This document shows, piece after piece, positions 1-8,784 of a stretch of DNA of 38,627 nucleotides. The stretch is from Rubrivivax benzoatilyticus JA2 = ATCC BAA-35 (GTDB taxonomy: Bacteria > Pseudomonadota > Gammaproteobacteria > Burkholderiales > Burkholderiaceae_C). A model generated the notes under the pieces. It saw only the letters and a program-made list of their open reading frames with translations. It made no database searches and was not told where the DNA came from. The position numbers were made by a program, and so were the translations under genes. The stretch spans positions 1 through 38,627 of the forward strand of contig NZ_AEWG01000154.1 in NCBI RefSeq assembly GCF_000190375.1, given 5' to 3'. Every line of letters begins with the position of its first letter. The stretch's first letter is position 1.

Positions 1-194
1 CGCTGGAGGCGCTGGGCGAGGCCAACGACCGCAGCGTCGCCCGCCAGACGCTGGCCGCGCGCGCCGCGGCCGATCCCGCCGACCCGGCGCTGGCCTTCGC
101 GCTCGGCTGGCTGGCCGGCCGCGACGAGGCGCTGCTCGCACGCGCGGCCGCGGCGCTCGCGCCGCTGGACGAGGTCCGGCGCTTCTGGCGATGA
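1..194 (+). CDS. C-terminal end of an unrecognised protein (5' end outside window)
   Basis: An open frame enters from the left edge (codons starting at position 3) and stops with TGA at 192-194. About 63 residues are visible. They are very rich in alanine, leucine and arginine, look alpha-helical, and end in DEVRRFWR. I see no transmembrane stretch and no motif that names a family. Its stop overlaps the ATG of the next gene in an ATGA overlap, so the two are probably translated from one message. I do not recognise the protein. It does not resemble the large subunit of the sodium/solute symporter that normally accompanies the next gene. Strand and frame are fairly secure; identity is open. Confidence 0.6.
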   Translation, partial: LEALGEANDRSVARQTLAARAAADPADPALAFALGWLAGRDEALLARAAAALAPLDEVRRFWR

Positions 195-466
195 GCCCCG
201 AACTCGAGCGCCGCCAGGCCGAGCGCCGGCGCCGCGACTGGCGGCGCAACCGGCGCCTGACCGGCTGGCTGCTGCTGGCCTGGTTCGTCGTGACCTTCGT
301 CGTCGCGTTCTTCGCGCGCGAGCTCGACTTCGGCTTCTTCGGCGCGCCGTTCGGCTTCTGGGTCGCGGCGCAGGGCGCGCCGATCGTCTACCTCGTCATC
401 GTCTGGGTCTACGCCATCGTCATGGACCGCCGCGACGACCAGCGCGGCGACCCGGGCGACGACTGA
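191..466 (+). CDS. DUF4212 family small subunit of a sodium/substrate symporter
   Basis: A 91-residue membrane protein. It has a strongly basic N-terminus (residues 1-23, mostly Arg/Glu), a first hydrophobic helix at about 24-42, and a second at about 53-78 containing the family-typical FGFWVAAQGAPIVYL stretch. It ends in a charged tail. Length and layout match the DUF4212 small subunit that is usually encoded immediately before a large sodium:solute symporter subunit (acetate/organic-acid type), with which it is thought to form an inner-membrane transporter. Here no large subunit follows: the next gene is on the other strand and is a SulP transporter. The ATG overlaps the stop of the preceding gene. 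Family assignment is from recognition; the transported substrate is unknown. Confidence 0.8.
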   Translation: MSPELERRQAERRRRDWRRNRRLTGWLLLAWFVVTFVVAFFARELDFGFFGAPFGFWVAAQGAPIVYLVIVWVYAIVMDRRDDQRGDPGDD

Positions 467-2158
467 TCAGCCGGCTTCCGAGACCTCCGGCGCCGGCGCC
501 AGCGCCGCTGCGTAGGCCTCGGCCAGCGTCGCGGTGATGTTGGCCGCGCCGATCTCGGCCTCGAAGCCGGCGCGCCGGATCAGCGAGCGCGGCTGCTCGT
601 TGACGGCGGCCAGCACCAGGCGCACGCCGCGGCGCTCCAGCTCGCGGTGCAGCTGCGACAGCGCGTCCAGCCCCGAGGTGTCCATCGAGATCAGCCGGTG
701 CATCTCCAGCACCAGCGCCCGCGTGCCCGGCGGCTGCGCCGTCAGCGTCTCGATCTTGCCGACGGCGCCGAAGAACAGCGAGCCGAAGACCTCGACGACA
801 CGCACACCCTCCGGCGCGCCGGCGTCGGCCACCGGCTCGGCGCGGAACAGCGTGCTCATGCGGTAGATGAAGAACACGCAGGCCAGGATCAGCCCGACCT
901 CGACGGCCACCGTCAGGTCGAAGATCACCGTCAGCGCGAAGGTGCCGACGAGGATCGTGCGGTACTGGACGCTGAACTGGCGCAGGCGCACGAACTCGCG
1001 CCACTCGCCCATGTTCCAGGCGACGAAGGCCAGGATGCCGGCCAGCGCCGCCAGCGGCACGTGCAGCGCCAGCGGCGCGGCCAGCAGCACCACGGCCAGC
1101 ACCGTCAGCGCGTGCACGATGCCGGCCACCGGCGTCTGCCCGCCGGCGCGCACGTTGGTCACGGTGCGCGCGATCGTGCCGGTGGCCGGGATGCCGCCGA
1201 ACAGCGGCGTGACGAAGTTCGCCACGCCCTGCGCCATCAGCTCCTGGTTGGGGTCGTGGCGCGGGATCGGCGCCATGTTGTCGGCCACGCGGGCGCACAG
1301 CAGCGACTCGATCGAGCCGAGCAGCGCGATCGTCACCGTCGGGATCAGCAGCTGCTTGACGGTGGTCCAGCTGAACTCGGGCAGCTCGAAGCCGGGCAGC
1401 GACTGCGGGATGCCGCCGAAGCGGCTGCCGATGGTCTCCACCGGCAGGTCCAGCAGCACCGTGGCGACAGTGGCCGCGACCAGCGCGACGATCGTGCCCG
1501 GCAGGTGCGCCGACAGCCGCCGCAGCCGCGCCAGCAGCCCGCTCGGCGCGGTCGGCATCTTGTAGGACTTGGGCCAGAGCACGACGATCGCCAGGCTCGC
1601 CGCGGCCAGCGCCAGCGCCGCCGGGTTCAGCGTGTGGGCGTGGCGCGCCAGCACCGCGATCTGCGAGAAGAAGTCCGACGGCAGCTTGGGCGTGTCCAGG
1701 CCGAGGAAGTCCTTCACCTGCGACAGCCCGATCAGCACCGCGATGCCGTTGGTGAAGCCGATGACGATCGGCACCGGCACGTAGCGCACCAGCGCGCCGA
1801 GCTTGAACAGCCCCATCACGAACATCAGCACGCCGGCCAGCGAGGTGGCGATCAGCAGGTTGGCCAGGCCGTAGCGCTCGACGATGCCGTAGACGATGAC
1901 GATGAAGGCGCCGGCCGGGCCGCCGATCTGCACGTGCGAGCCGCCGAGCGCGGCGATCAGGAAGCCGGCGATGATCGCCGTGAACAGGCCTTGTTCGGGC
2001 TTGACGCCGGAGGCGATCGCGAAGGCCATCGCCAGCGGCAGCGCGACGATGCCGACGGTGATGCCGGCGCCGAGGTCGGCGGAGAAGCGGCGGCGGTCGT
2101 AGCCCGTCAGGGCGTCGAGCAGGCGCGGGCGGAAGCGGTGCAGGCGGGAAGGGGACAT
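467..2158 (-). CDS. SulP family anion transporter with STAS domain
   Basis: A 563-residue inner-membrane protein. The first ~420 residues hold the Sulfate_transp membrane domain, with many hydrophobic helices and a GGPAGAF stretch near residue 80 typical of SulP proteins. A C-terminal STAS domain (about 440-555) contains ISMDTSGLDAL, the usual phosphorylation/nucleotide-binding loop. SulP proteins carry sulfate, bicarbonate or dicarboxylates; the sequence does not tell which. I chose the ATG at 2158 because a GGAGT ribosome-binding site lies 5 bases upstream and the SulP homology starts right after it; the open frame extends further up without homology. Its stop codon directly abuts the stop of the convergent DUF4212 gene, leaving no intergenic base. 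Confidence 0.9.
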   Translation of the reverse strand: MSPSRLHRFRPRLLDALTGYDRRRFSADLGAGITVGIVALPLAMAFAIASGVKPEQGLFTAIIAGFLIAALGGSHVQIGGPAGAFIVIVYGIVERYGLANLLIATSLAGVLMFVMGLFKLGALVRYVPVPIVIGFTNGIAVLIGLSQVKDFLGLDTPKLPSDFFSQIAVLARHAHTLNPAALALAAASLAIVVLWPKSYKMPTAPSGLLARLRRLSAHLPGTIVALVAATVATVLLDLPVETIGSRFGGIPQSLPGFELPEFSWTTVKQLLIPTVTIALLGSIESLLCARVADNMAPIPRHDPNQELMAQGVANFVTPLFGGIPATGTIARTVTNVRAGGQTPVAGIVHALTVLAVVLLAAPLALHVPLAALAGILAFVAWNMGEWREFVRLRQFSVQYRTILVGTFALTVIFDLTVAVEVGLILACVFFIYRMSTLFRAEPVADAGAPEGVRVVEVFGSLFFGAVGKIETLTAQPPGTRALVLEMHRLISMDTSGLDALSQLHRELERRGVRLVLAAVNEQPRSLIRRAGFEAEIGAANITATLAEAYAAALAPAPEVSEAG

Positions 2159-2430
2159 GCGGACTCCGGGAAGCGTGGGACGGGAAGGGCTCCCGGTCCC
2201 GGAGGGCCGCCATGGTGCATGCGTGCGATGAAGCGGCGGCGGCGCGACGGCAGCGCGACCGGCGAATCGGCGGGCGTGGCGTCGGCAGGCTGCATGACCG
2301 ACATCATGCCACCGCCCCTGCGCCATCCCGGGCATCATGCTTGCCGGTTGAGCGTGGTTGAGGTGCAATTTCCGCACTTCGCGCCGACGCGAGAACGTCG
2401 GGCACCTCGACCCGGCGCCGCGAAGAGGGG

Positions 2431-2823
2431 GTGAGCGTGGCCTGTCGAGTGATGCTGGTCGACGACAGCGAGGCCGATCTGCTGTTCACGCGGATCGTGC
2501 TCGAGCGTGCCGGGCAAGGGTTCGACGTCCTCTCCTTCGAGGAGGCGCGTGCGGCGCTGGACTATCTGCGTTCGGACGCGCCGCGGGTCGAGCTGATCCT
2601 GCTGGACATCAACATGCCCGGCATGAACGGCTTCGAGTTCCTCGACGCCTACGAGGCGCTGCCGGCGGTGCAGCGCAACGGCTCGGCGATCGTGATGCTC
2701 AGCTCGTCGGCCGACCCGTCCGACCGCGAGCGTGCCGCGGCCTACCGCTGTGTCGCCGGCTACGTCACCAAGCCGCTGGACCCGGCCGCCGCGGCGCGTC
2801 TGCGCCAGCAGGCGTCGGCTTGA
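2431..2823 (+). CDS. Single-domain response regulator (Rcp1-like receiver)
   Basis: A receiver domain of about 130 residues with no output domain. It has the acidic pair D11-D12, the phospho-acceptor D59 in LLLDINMPG, the serine switch position in VMLSSSAD, and the lysine in YVTKPLD. This is the Rcp1/CheY-like type that pairs with phytochrome-like or MASE1 histidine kinases and signals by protein contact. GTG at 2431 is immediately preceded by a purine run (AGAGGGGG). An in-frame GTG at 2437 sits 6 bases after that run and may be the true start, making the protein two residues shorter. It is followed closely by a solute-binding protein gene and a histidine kinase gene on the same strand, so a three-gene operon is likely. 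Confidence 0.87.
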   Translation: MSVACRVMLVDDSEADLLFTRIVLERAGQGFDVLSFEEARAALDYLRSDAPRVELILLDINMPGMNGFEFLDAYEALPAVQRNGSAIVMLSSSADPSDRERAAAYRCVAGYVTKPLDPAAAARLRQQASA

Positions 2824-2828
2824 ACACG

Positions 2829-3764
2829 ATGCCCGGCGGCGGCAGGCTGCTGGCCGTGTTCGCGCTGCTGGCCGGGTGGCTGTCCGCCGCGGCGGCCGCC
2901 GGGCCGGTCACCACGCCGGCGCAGCAGGACTGGCTGAAGGCGCAGGGCACGCTGCGCGCCGCACCCGAGCATGACTACGGCCCCTTCGTCTATGTCGACG
3001 ACGACGGCCAGGTGGCCGGCCTGTCGGTGGACCTGCTGGCGCTGGTGCAGCGCCGCACCGGTCTCGAACTGCGCTGGCTGCCGGCCCGGCCGCTGGGCGA
3101 GCAGCTCGAGCGCGTGAAGCGGCGCGAGGCCGACCTGCTGACCTCGCTGCGCCCGAGCCCCGAACGCGCCGCCTTCCTGCTGTTCACCCGGCCTTACGTC
3201 AAGGTGCCGGCGATCCTGGTCGTGCGCGACGACCGGCCGGGCAGCACGCTGGCGGCGCTCGAAGGGCGGCCGGTGGCCGTCGGCGCCGGCTACGGCGTCG
3301 AGCCGGTGGTCAGGGCGGCCTACCCGCGGGTGCGCTGGCTGCCGGTCAGCGACGACCTGCAGGCGCTGCGCGCGGTGGCCGAGCGGCGCGCCGATGCCGC
3401 CGTCGTCGACGCCGCGAGCGCGGCCTTCGTGATGCGCCGCCACGCGCTGGGCGGGCTGGCCAGCGCCGGCGAGGTGGGCTTCGAGTACGAGCTGAGCTTC
3501 GCGGTGCGCGCCGACTGGCCCGAGCTGCGCACGATCCTCGACGCCGGCATCGCCGCCGTGCCCGAGGCCGAGCGTGCCGCCGTGCTGCGGCGCTGGCTGG
3601 GGCCGCTGCAGCCCGGACAGATGGCCGGGCGAGCGCCGGTGGCCACGCGCCTGGGCATGCTGCTGGTGCTGTTCGCGGTGCTGGCCGGCCTGCTGGTCTA
3701 CGCCCGCCGGGTGCGCGTGAAGCCGGTGCCGCCGCGGCCGCGTGGCGGGCGCCGCATCCCGTGA
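2829..3764 (+). CDS. Membrane-anchored periplasmic solute-binding protein (SBP_bac_3 type)
   Basis: A 311-residue protein: signal peptide (about 1-25, ending in AAAAAG), a family-3 extracellular solute-binding fold (about 35-255), then one hydrophobic helix (about 275-295, LLVLFAVLAGLLVY) and a short basic tail. Segments such as the Y-G-P-F-V-Y start, DLLTSLRPSPERA and FTRPYVKVPAILV match the ligand-sensing domains of BvgS/EvgS-type sensors and amino-acid-binding proteins. Unlike a free binding protein it ends in a membrane anchor, and unlike BvgS it has no kinase attached. The kinase is the next gene, which starts inside this stop codon (GTGA overlap). I chose ATG 2829; a TTG at 2820 overlapping the preceding stop is possible. 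Probably a periplasmic receptor for the downstream kinase (inference). Confidence 0.82.
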   Translation: MPGGGRLLAVFALLAGWLSAAAAAGPVTTPAQQDWLKAQGTLRAAPEHDYGPFVYVDDDGQVAGLSVDLLALVQRRTGLELRWLPARPLGEQLERVKRREADLLTSLRPSPERAAFLLFTRPYVKVPAILVVRDDRPGSTLAALEGRPVAVGAGYGVEPVVRAAYPRVRWLPVSDDLQALRAVAERRADAAVVDAASAAFVMRRHALGGLASAGEVGFEYELSFAVRADWPELRTILDAGIAAVPEAERAAVLRRWLGPLQPGQMAGRAPVATRLGMLLVLFAVLAGLLVYARRVRVKPVPPRPRGGRRIP

Positions 3765-5344
3765 ACGATCCCGGCGCGCACCGCTGGCGTCTGGCGGCCT
3801 GGCTGGTGCTGGCCTATGCGGTCGCGGCGCTGATCTCGATGCTGATCGCGCGCCAGCCGGGCTCGATCGCCTCGATCTGGTTCGCCAACGCGATCGGCGT
3901 CGCGGCGCTGGCCAACCGGCCGCGGGCCGACTGGCCGCTGCTGCTGGCCGCCGCCGGCATCGCCAACCTCGGCGCCAACCTGCTGCAGGGCGACACGCTG
4001 CTGCTGGCGGCGAGCTTCGTGCCGCCCAACCTGCTGGAGATCGTGCTCGGCGCCTGGGGGCTGCAGCGTGCGCGCCTGCCCGAGCGCGGCCTGCGCTCGG
4101 CCCCGGCGCTGGCGACGCTGCTGGTCGTCGGCGGGCTGCTGCCACAGGCCGTCAGCGCCACGCTGGGCACGGCACTGCTCGCGCCGCAGGGGCTGGACGC
4201 GATCGAGGGCGTCTGGCTGCGCTGGTACGAGGGCGGGGTCATCGGCGCGATGTCGGTGCTGCCGCTGGCCTTCCTGGTCTGCCGCGACGGCGCGGCCTCG
4301 CTGGTCGCCGGCCGTGACGACGCCTGGTTCGTCGTGCTGCTGCCGCTGGCCGTCGGCGTCTCGCTGCTGGCGCTGGCGCAACTGCCGTCCCCGTTCATCT
4401 ACCTGACGCTGCCGCTGCTGCTGGGCGTGTTCGTGCTGTCCTACCCGGCGCTGCTGGCGCTGACGCTGGCGGTGTCGCTGACGGTCGCGCTGGCGCTGGG
4501 CACCGGCGTCTTCGTGCCGCCGCCGCGGCTGGCGGCCTGGCAGACGATCTACGTCTACCTCGCCTACGCCGCGGCGCTGGTGCCGCCGCAGCTGCTGGCC
4601 GCGGCCCAGGCCGACCTGCGCGACGCCCGGCAGCGGCTGGAGGCGCGCTCGCAGCAGCTGCGCCGTGCCAACGACGGACTGGAGCAGTTCGTGCGGATTG
4701 CCTCGCACGACCTGCGCGAGCCGCTGAACACCGTCGTGCAGTTCGGCAGCCTGCTCGAGCAGGACGAGGCCCAGCACCTGAGCGAGCCCGGCCGGCGCTA
4801 CCTGGGGCTGATGCTGCAGTCGACGCGGCGCATGCGAACCCTGCTCGACGACGTGCTGCAGTACGTGCGCATGCAGCGCGGCGAGCCGCCGGCGACGCAG
4901 GCCGTCGCGCTCGGCCCGCTGCTCGACGAGGTGCTGCTGGCGCTGGCGGCCAGCGTGCGCGAACGCGGCGCCGACGTGCACGTCGCGCCGCTGCCGGCGG
5001 TGCGCGGCAACCCGGCGCTGCTGTCGCTGCTGTTCCAGAACCTGCTGTCCAACGCGCTGAAGTTCGTGCCGCCCGAACGCACGCCGCAGGTGCGCGTCAG
5101 CGCCGGGCTGGAGGGCGGCCTGGCCTGGATCAGCGTCGCCGACAACGGCATCGGCATCGCGCCGGCCGACCAGGACAAGCTGTTCCAGCCCTTTCGCCGC
5201 CTGAATCTGCGCCGCCACTACGACGGCACCGGCCTGGGCCTGGCGCTGGCACGCCAGATCGCCGAGGCCCACGGCGGCACGATCGAGCTCGAGTCCGAGC
5301 CCGGCCGCGGCGCCTGCTTCAGCGTGCGCCTGCCGCTGGCCTGA
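3761..5344 (+). CDS. MASE1-domain sensor histidine kinase
   Basis: A 527-residue inner-membrane kinase. Residues about 10-285 form a MASE1-like sensory region with roughly eight hydrophobic helices and the family-like IASIWFANAIG segment. A short coiled linker (285-305) leads to a HisKA domain with phospho-acceptor H316 in ASHDLREPLN. The HATPase domain follows: N box NLLSNALKFV, G1 DNGIGI, F box KLFQPFRRL, G2 GTGLGLAL. There is no PAS domain. The dimerisation and catalytic domains resemble phytochrome-type kinases, fitting the Rcp1-like regulator two genes upstream. The GTG start overlaps the stop of the binding-protein gene by 4 bases, so the two are translationally coupled. The stop abuts the convergent metG stop (joined sequence TGATCA). 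Confidence 0.9.
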   Translation: MNDPGAHRWRLAAWLVLAYAVAALISMLIARQPGSIASIWFANAIGVAALANRPRADWPLLLAAAGIANLGANLLQGDTLLLAASFVPPNLLEIVLGAWGLQRARLPERGLRSAPALATLLVVGGLLPQAVSATLGTALLAPQGLDAIEGVWLRWYEGGVIGAMSVLPLAFLVCRDGAASLVAGRDDAWFVVLLPLAVGVSLLALAQLPSPFIYLTLPLLLGVFVLSYPALLALTLAVSLTVALALGTGVFVPPPRLAAWQTIYVYLAYAAALVPPQLLAAAQADLRDARQRLEARSQQLRRANDGLEQFVRIASHDLREPLNTVVQFGSLLEQDEAQHLSEPGRRYLGLMLQSTRRMRTLLDDVLQYVRMQRGEPPATQAVALGPLLDEVLLALAASVRERGADVHVAPLPAVRGNPALLSLLFQNLLSNALKFVPPERTPQVRVSAGLEGGLAWISVADNGIGIAPADQDKLFQPFRRLNLRRHYDGTGLGLALARQIAEAHGGTIELESEPGRGACFSVRLPLA

Positions 5345-7402
5345 TCAGCGGATGCGCATGCCCGGCTGGGCGCCGGGCCAGGGTTCGAGCACGAAGACGC
5401 CGGGCTGGGCCTTCTCGTCGGCGTGGCTGGCGGCCAGCACCATGCCTTCGCTGACGCCGAACTTCATCTTGCGCGGCGCCAGGTTGGCGACGACCACCGT
5501 CAGCTTGCCGGCCAGCTGCTCGGGCGCGTAGGCCGCGGCGATGCCGCTGAAGACGTTGCGCGTGCGGCCTTCGCCGACGTCCAGCGTCAGGCGCAGCAGC
5601 TTGCTGCTGCCCTCCACCGCATCGGCGGCGACGATGCGCGCGACACGCAGGTCGACCTTGACGAAGTCGTCGATGCCGATCTCGGCGGCCAGCGGCTCGC
5701 CGCCGGGCACCGGCGCGGCCGGCGCCGGCGGCGGCTCGAACAGCGCCTCGAGCTTCTTCGGGTCGACCCGCTGCAGAAGGTGGCTGAAGGCGCCGATCGT
5801 GTGCGCGCCCAGCGCGCGGGCGGCGTCGTCCCAGGCCAGCGGCGCGATGCCGAGGAAGGCCTCGACGCGCGCGGCGGTGGCCGGCAGCACTGGCTTCAGG
5901 TACAGCGTCAGCAGGCGGAAAGCCTCGATGCAGACCGTGCAGACGTCGTGCAGCCGCGCCTCGGCGCCTTGCTGCTTGGCCAGCTCCCAGGGCTTGTTCT
6001 GGTCGACGTACTCGTTGACGCGGTCGGCCAGCAGCATCACCTCGCGCAGCGCCTTGCCGTACTCGCGCGTCTCGTAGTGCTCGAGCACGACGCCGGCGTG
6101 GGCGCGCAGGCCGTCGAGCAGCGCCCGGCCCTCGACGCCGACGTCGGCCGTCAGGCGGCCGCCGAAACGCTTGGCCAGGAAGCCGGCGGCGCGGCTGGCG
6201 ATGTTGACGTACTTGCCGACCAGGTCGGCGTTGACGCGGGCGACGAAGTCCTCGGGGTTGAAGTCCAGGTCCTCGACACGCGCGTTGAGCTTGGCGGCGA
6301 TGTAGTAGCGCAGCCACTCGGCGTCCAGGCCCAGCTCCAGGTAGCGCAGCGGGCTGATGCCGGTGCCGCGGCTCTTGCTCATCTTCTCGCCGCTGACCGT
6401 CAGGTGGCCGTGCACGTAGACGCGGTCGGGCGTCTTGCGGCCGCTGAACTTCAGCATCGCCGGCCAGAACAGCGTGTGGAAGGTGACGATGTCCTTGCCG
6501 ATGAAGTGCACCTGCTCCAGCTCGGGCTGGGCGAGGTAGGCGTCGAAGGCGGCGGCGGCGTCGCCCGGCACGTTCTTCACGAACCAGTTCTTCAGCGACG
6601 CCAGATAACCCACCGGGGCGTCCAGCCAGACGTAGAAGTACTTGCCCGGCGCGCCGGGGATCTCGATGCCGAAGTAGGGCGCGTCGCGGCTGATGTCCCA
6701 GTCGCCCAGGCTGACCTGGCCGGCCTCGTCGCGCGTGAACCACTCGCGCACCTTGTTCGCGACCTCGGGCTGCAGGCGGCCGTCCTGGGTCCAGCTCTCC
6801 AGGTACTCGACGCAGCGCGGGTCCGACAGCTTGAAGAAGAAGTGCTCGCTGGTGCGCAGCACCGGCGTCGCGCCGGACAGCGCCGAGTACGGGTTCTTCA
6901 GGTCGGTCGGCGCGTAGACGGCGCCGCAGACCTCGCAGTTGTCGCCGTACTGGTCCTTCGCGCCGCACTTCGGGCATTCGCCCTTGATGAAGCGGTCGGG
7001 CAGGAACATGCCCTTGTCCGGGTCGAAGAACTGCTCGATCGTGCGCACCTCGATCAGGTCGTTGGCCTTCAGCGCGAGGTAGATCGACTGCGCGAGTTCG
7101 TGGTTCTCCGGACCGTCGGTCGAGTGCCAGTTGTCGAACTGGATGTGAAAGCCGTCGAGGTACTGCTTGCGGCCGGCAGCGATGTCGGCGACGAACTGCT
7201 GCGGCGTCTTCCCGGCCTTCTCGGCGGCGATCATGATCGGCGCGCCATGGGCGTCGTCGGCGCAGACGAAACGCACCTCGGCGCCGCGCATGCGCTGCAG
7301 CCGCACCCAGATGTCGGCCTGGATGTACTCCATCACGTGGCCGATGTGGAACGGGCCGTTGGCGTAGGGCAGCGCGGTGGTGACGAAGAGCTTGCGGGTC
7401 AT
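5345..7402 (-). CDS. metG: Methionyl-tRNA synthetase
   Basis: A 685-residue class I aminoacyl-tRNA synthetase that charges tRNA-Met in the cytoplasm. The HIGH signature is at residues 19-22 (PFHIGH). A zinc-binding insert with paired cysteines (CPKCG, NCEVCG) follows at about 145-165, then the KMSKS motif (KMSKSRGTG), an anticodon-binding helical region, and a C-terminal tRNA-binding OB fold (about 580-685) as in the long, dimeric bacterial form. The start at 7402 is the one just before [16 protein letters not shown]; the frame extends 9 codons upstream without conservation. It is divergent from apbC/mrp, an arrangement common in proteobacteria. A TAGAAT hexamer upstream (7452-7457) is a candidate -10 element. 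Confidence 0.97.
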   Translation of the reverse strand: MTRKLFVTTALPYANGPFHIGHVMEYIQADIWVRLQRMRGAEVRFVCADDAHGAPIMIAAEKAGKTPQQFVADIAAGRKQYLDGFHIQFDNWHSTDGPENHELAQSIYLALKANDLIEVRTIEQFFDPDKGMFLPDRFIKGECPKCGAKDQYGDNCEVCGAVYAPTDLKNPYSALSGATPVLRTSEHFFFKLSDPRCVEYLESWTQDGRLQPEVANKVREWFTRDEAGQVSLGDWDISRDAPYFGIEIPGAPGKYFYVWLDAPVGYLASLKNWFVKNVPGDAAAAFDAYLAQPELEQVHFIGKDIVTFHTLFWPAMLKFSGRKTPDRVYVHGHLTVSGEKMSKSRGTGISPLRYLELGLDAEWLRYYIAAKLNARVEDLDFNPEDFVARVNADLVGKYVNIASRAAGFLAKRFGGRLTADVGVEGRALLDGLRAHAGVVLEHYETREYGKALREVMLLADRVNEYVDQNKPWELAKQQGAEARLHDVCTVCIEAFRLLTLYLKPVLPATAARVEAFLGIAPLAWDDAARALGAHTIGAFSHLLQRVDPKKLEALFEPPPAPAAPVPGGEPLAAEIGIDDFVKVDLRVARIVAADAVEGSSKLLRLTLDVGEGRTRNVFSGIAAAYAPEQLAGKLTVVVANLAPRKMKFGVSEGMVLAASHADEKAQPGVFVLEPWPGAQPGMRIR

Positions 7403-7451
7403 CGGGAGCGGGCGTGCCGGCGAGCGCACGCGTGGGCGGGCAAAGGCGGGA

Positions 7452-7528
7452 ATTCTACGGACCGGCGCCTGCCGCCGGCCCGCCGCTTGCCCGCGCCGGC
7501 CGCGCGGGTGCGCCGCGGGCGCTAGACT
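7452..7528. promoter_or_regulatory. Divergent metG / apbC promoter region
   Basis: Between the divergent starts two AT-rich hexamers stand out in otherwise very GC-rich DNA. TAGAAT reads toward metG (minus strand, 7452-7457) and TAGACT reads toward apbC (plus strand, 7523-7528). Both fit sigma-70 -10 boxes; I find no convincing -35 box for either. Predicted transcripts would have leaders of roughly 40 bases (metG) and 35 bases (apbC). Inference only. Confidence 0.35.
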
Positions 7529-7569
7529 GCCGCGCCTTTGTCCCCCAGCCCTCCCGCCTGCCCTCCGCC

Positions 7570-8667
7570 ATGGCCACCGTCACCGAAGCCGCGCTGCTCG
7601 AAGCGCTGAAGACCGTCGTCGACCCGAACACCGGCCGCGACCTGGTCTCGACGAAACAGATCCGCAACCTGCGCATCGCCGGCGGCGAGGTCGCCTTCGA
7701 CGCCGAGCTCGGCTACCCGGCGAAGAGCCAGGTCGCGGCGCTGGCCGCGGCGCTGGAGGCGGCGGCGCGCAGCGTGCCGGGCGTCGAACGCGCCCAGGCG
7801 GCGGTGTCGACGAAGATCGTCGCCCACGCCGTGCAGCGCGGCGTGCCGCTGCTGCCGGGCGTGAAGAACGTCATCGCGGTGGCCTCGGGCAAGGGCGGCG
7901 TCGGCAAGAGCACGACGAGCGTCAACCTGGCGCTGGCGCTGGCCGCCGAAGGCGCCTCGGTCGGCATCCTCGACGCCGACATCTACGGCCCCAGCCAGCC
8001 GACGATGCTGGGTGTGGCCGACGGCCAGCCGGCCAGCGTCGACGGCAAGACCATGGACCCGCTGGTCGGCCACGGCATCCAGGTGATGTCGATCGGCTTC
8101 CTCGTCGACCCCGACCAGGCGATGATCTGGCGCGGCCCGATGGCCACCCAGGCGCTGGAGCAGCTGCTGCGCCAGACCAACTGGAAGGACCTGGACTACC
8201 TCGTCGTCGACATGCCCCCGGGCACCGGCGACATCGCGCTGACGCTGGCGCAGCGTGTGCCGGTCACCGGCGCGGTGATCGTCACGACGCCGCAGGACAT
8301 CGCGCTGCTCGACGCCAAGAAGGGCCTGACGATGTTCGAGAAGGTCGGCGTGCCGATCCTGGGCATCGTCGAGAACATGGCCGTCTACTGCTGCCCGAAC
8401 TGCGGCCATACCGAACACATCTTCGGTGCCGAGGGCGGCAAGCGCATGGCGGCGCAGTACGGCGTCGACTACCTCGGCGCGCTGCCGCTGGCGATGTCGA
8501 TCCGCGAGCAGGCCGACGGCGGCCGCCCGACGGTCGTCGCCGAACCCGACGGTGAACTGGCCGGCCTGTACAAGCAGATGGCGCGCCACGTCGCGGTGCG
8601 TGTGGCGCAGAAGGCCAAGGACTTCTCGGCCAAGTTCCCGACGATCACGGTGTCCCAGAACACCTGA
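7570..8667 (+). CDS. apbC: ApbC/Mrp family iron-sulfur cluster carrier ATPase
   Basis: A 365-residue cytoplasmic P-loop ATPase of the Mrp/NBP35 family that delivers Fe-S clusters to target proteins. An N-terminal DUF59/MIP18-like domain occupies about residues 1-85 ([12 protein letters not shown]). The deviant Walker [10 protein letters not shown] is near 106-114, followed by [14 protein letters not shown], the conserved MPPGTGD, and the cluster-binding CxxC in CCPNCGH near residue 277. Length and motifs match full-length bacterial Mrp. It may serve the Fe-S-rich formate dehydrogenase encoded 3-8 kb downstream, but it is a housekeeping gene normally found next to metG. No Shine-Dalgarno sequence is obvious before the ATG. 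Confidence 0.95.
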   Translation: MATVTEAALLEALKTVVDPNTGRDLVSTKQIRNLRIAGGEVAFDAELGYPAKSQVAALAAALEAAARSVPGVERAQAAVSTKIVAHAVQRGVPLLPGVKNVIAVASGKGGVGKSTTSVNLALALAAEGASVGILDADIYGPSQPTMLGVADGQPASVDGKTMDPLVGHGIQVMSIGFLVDPDQAMIWRGPMATQALEQLLRQTNWKDLDYLVVDMPPGTGDIALTLAQRVPVTGAVIVTTPQDIALLDAKKGLTMFEKVGVPILGIVENMAVYCCPNCGHTEHIFGAEGGKRMAAQYGVDYLGALPLAMSIREQADGGRPTVVAEPDGELAGLYKQMARHVAVRVAQKAKDFSAKFPTITVSQNT

Positions 8668-8784
8668 TCCGTCCCGGCCCGCCCCGGCCGGTTTCCCAGG
8701 GGCGCGTCGTCCACCGCCCGGCCTGTCGAAGGCCGGCCCGTCCCGCGCGGCCCGAGGCGCGCGCCTTGCTTCCTCCGTTCCCCG

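Noticed and set aside
464..469. TGATCA at convergent junctions as a regulatory site
   Set aside because: It is simply two opposing TGA stops placed back to back (also at 5342-5347).
8718..8736. Seven-base hairpin CCGGCCT-N5-AGGCCGG between apbC and the transporter as terminator
   Set aside because: No T run follows, and such GC hairpins are frequent by chance here.
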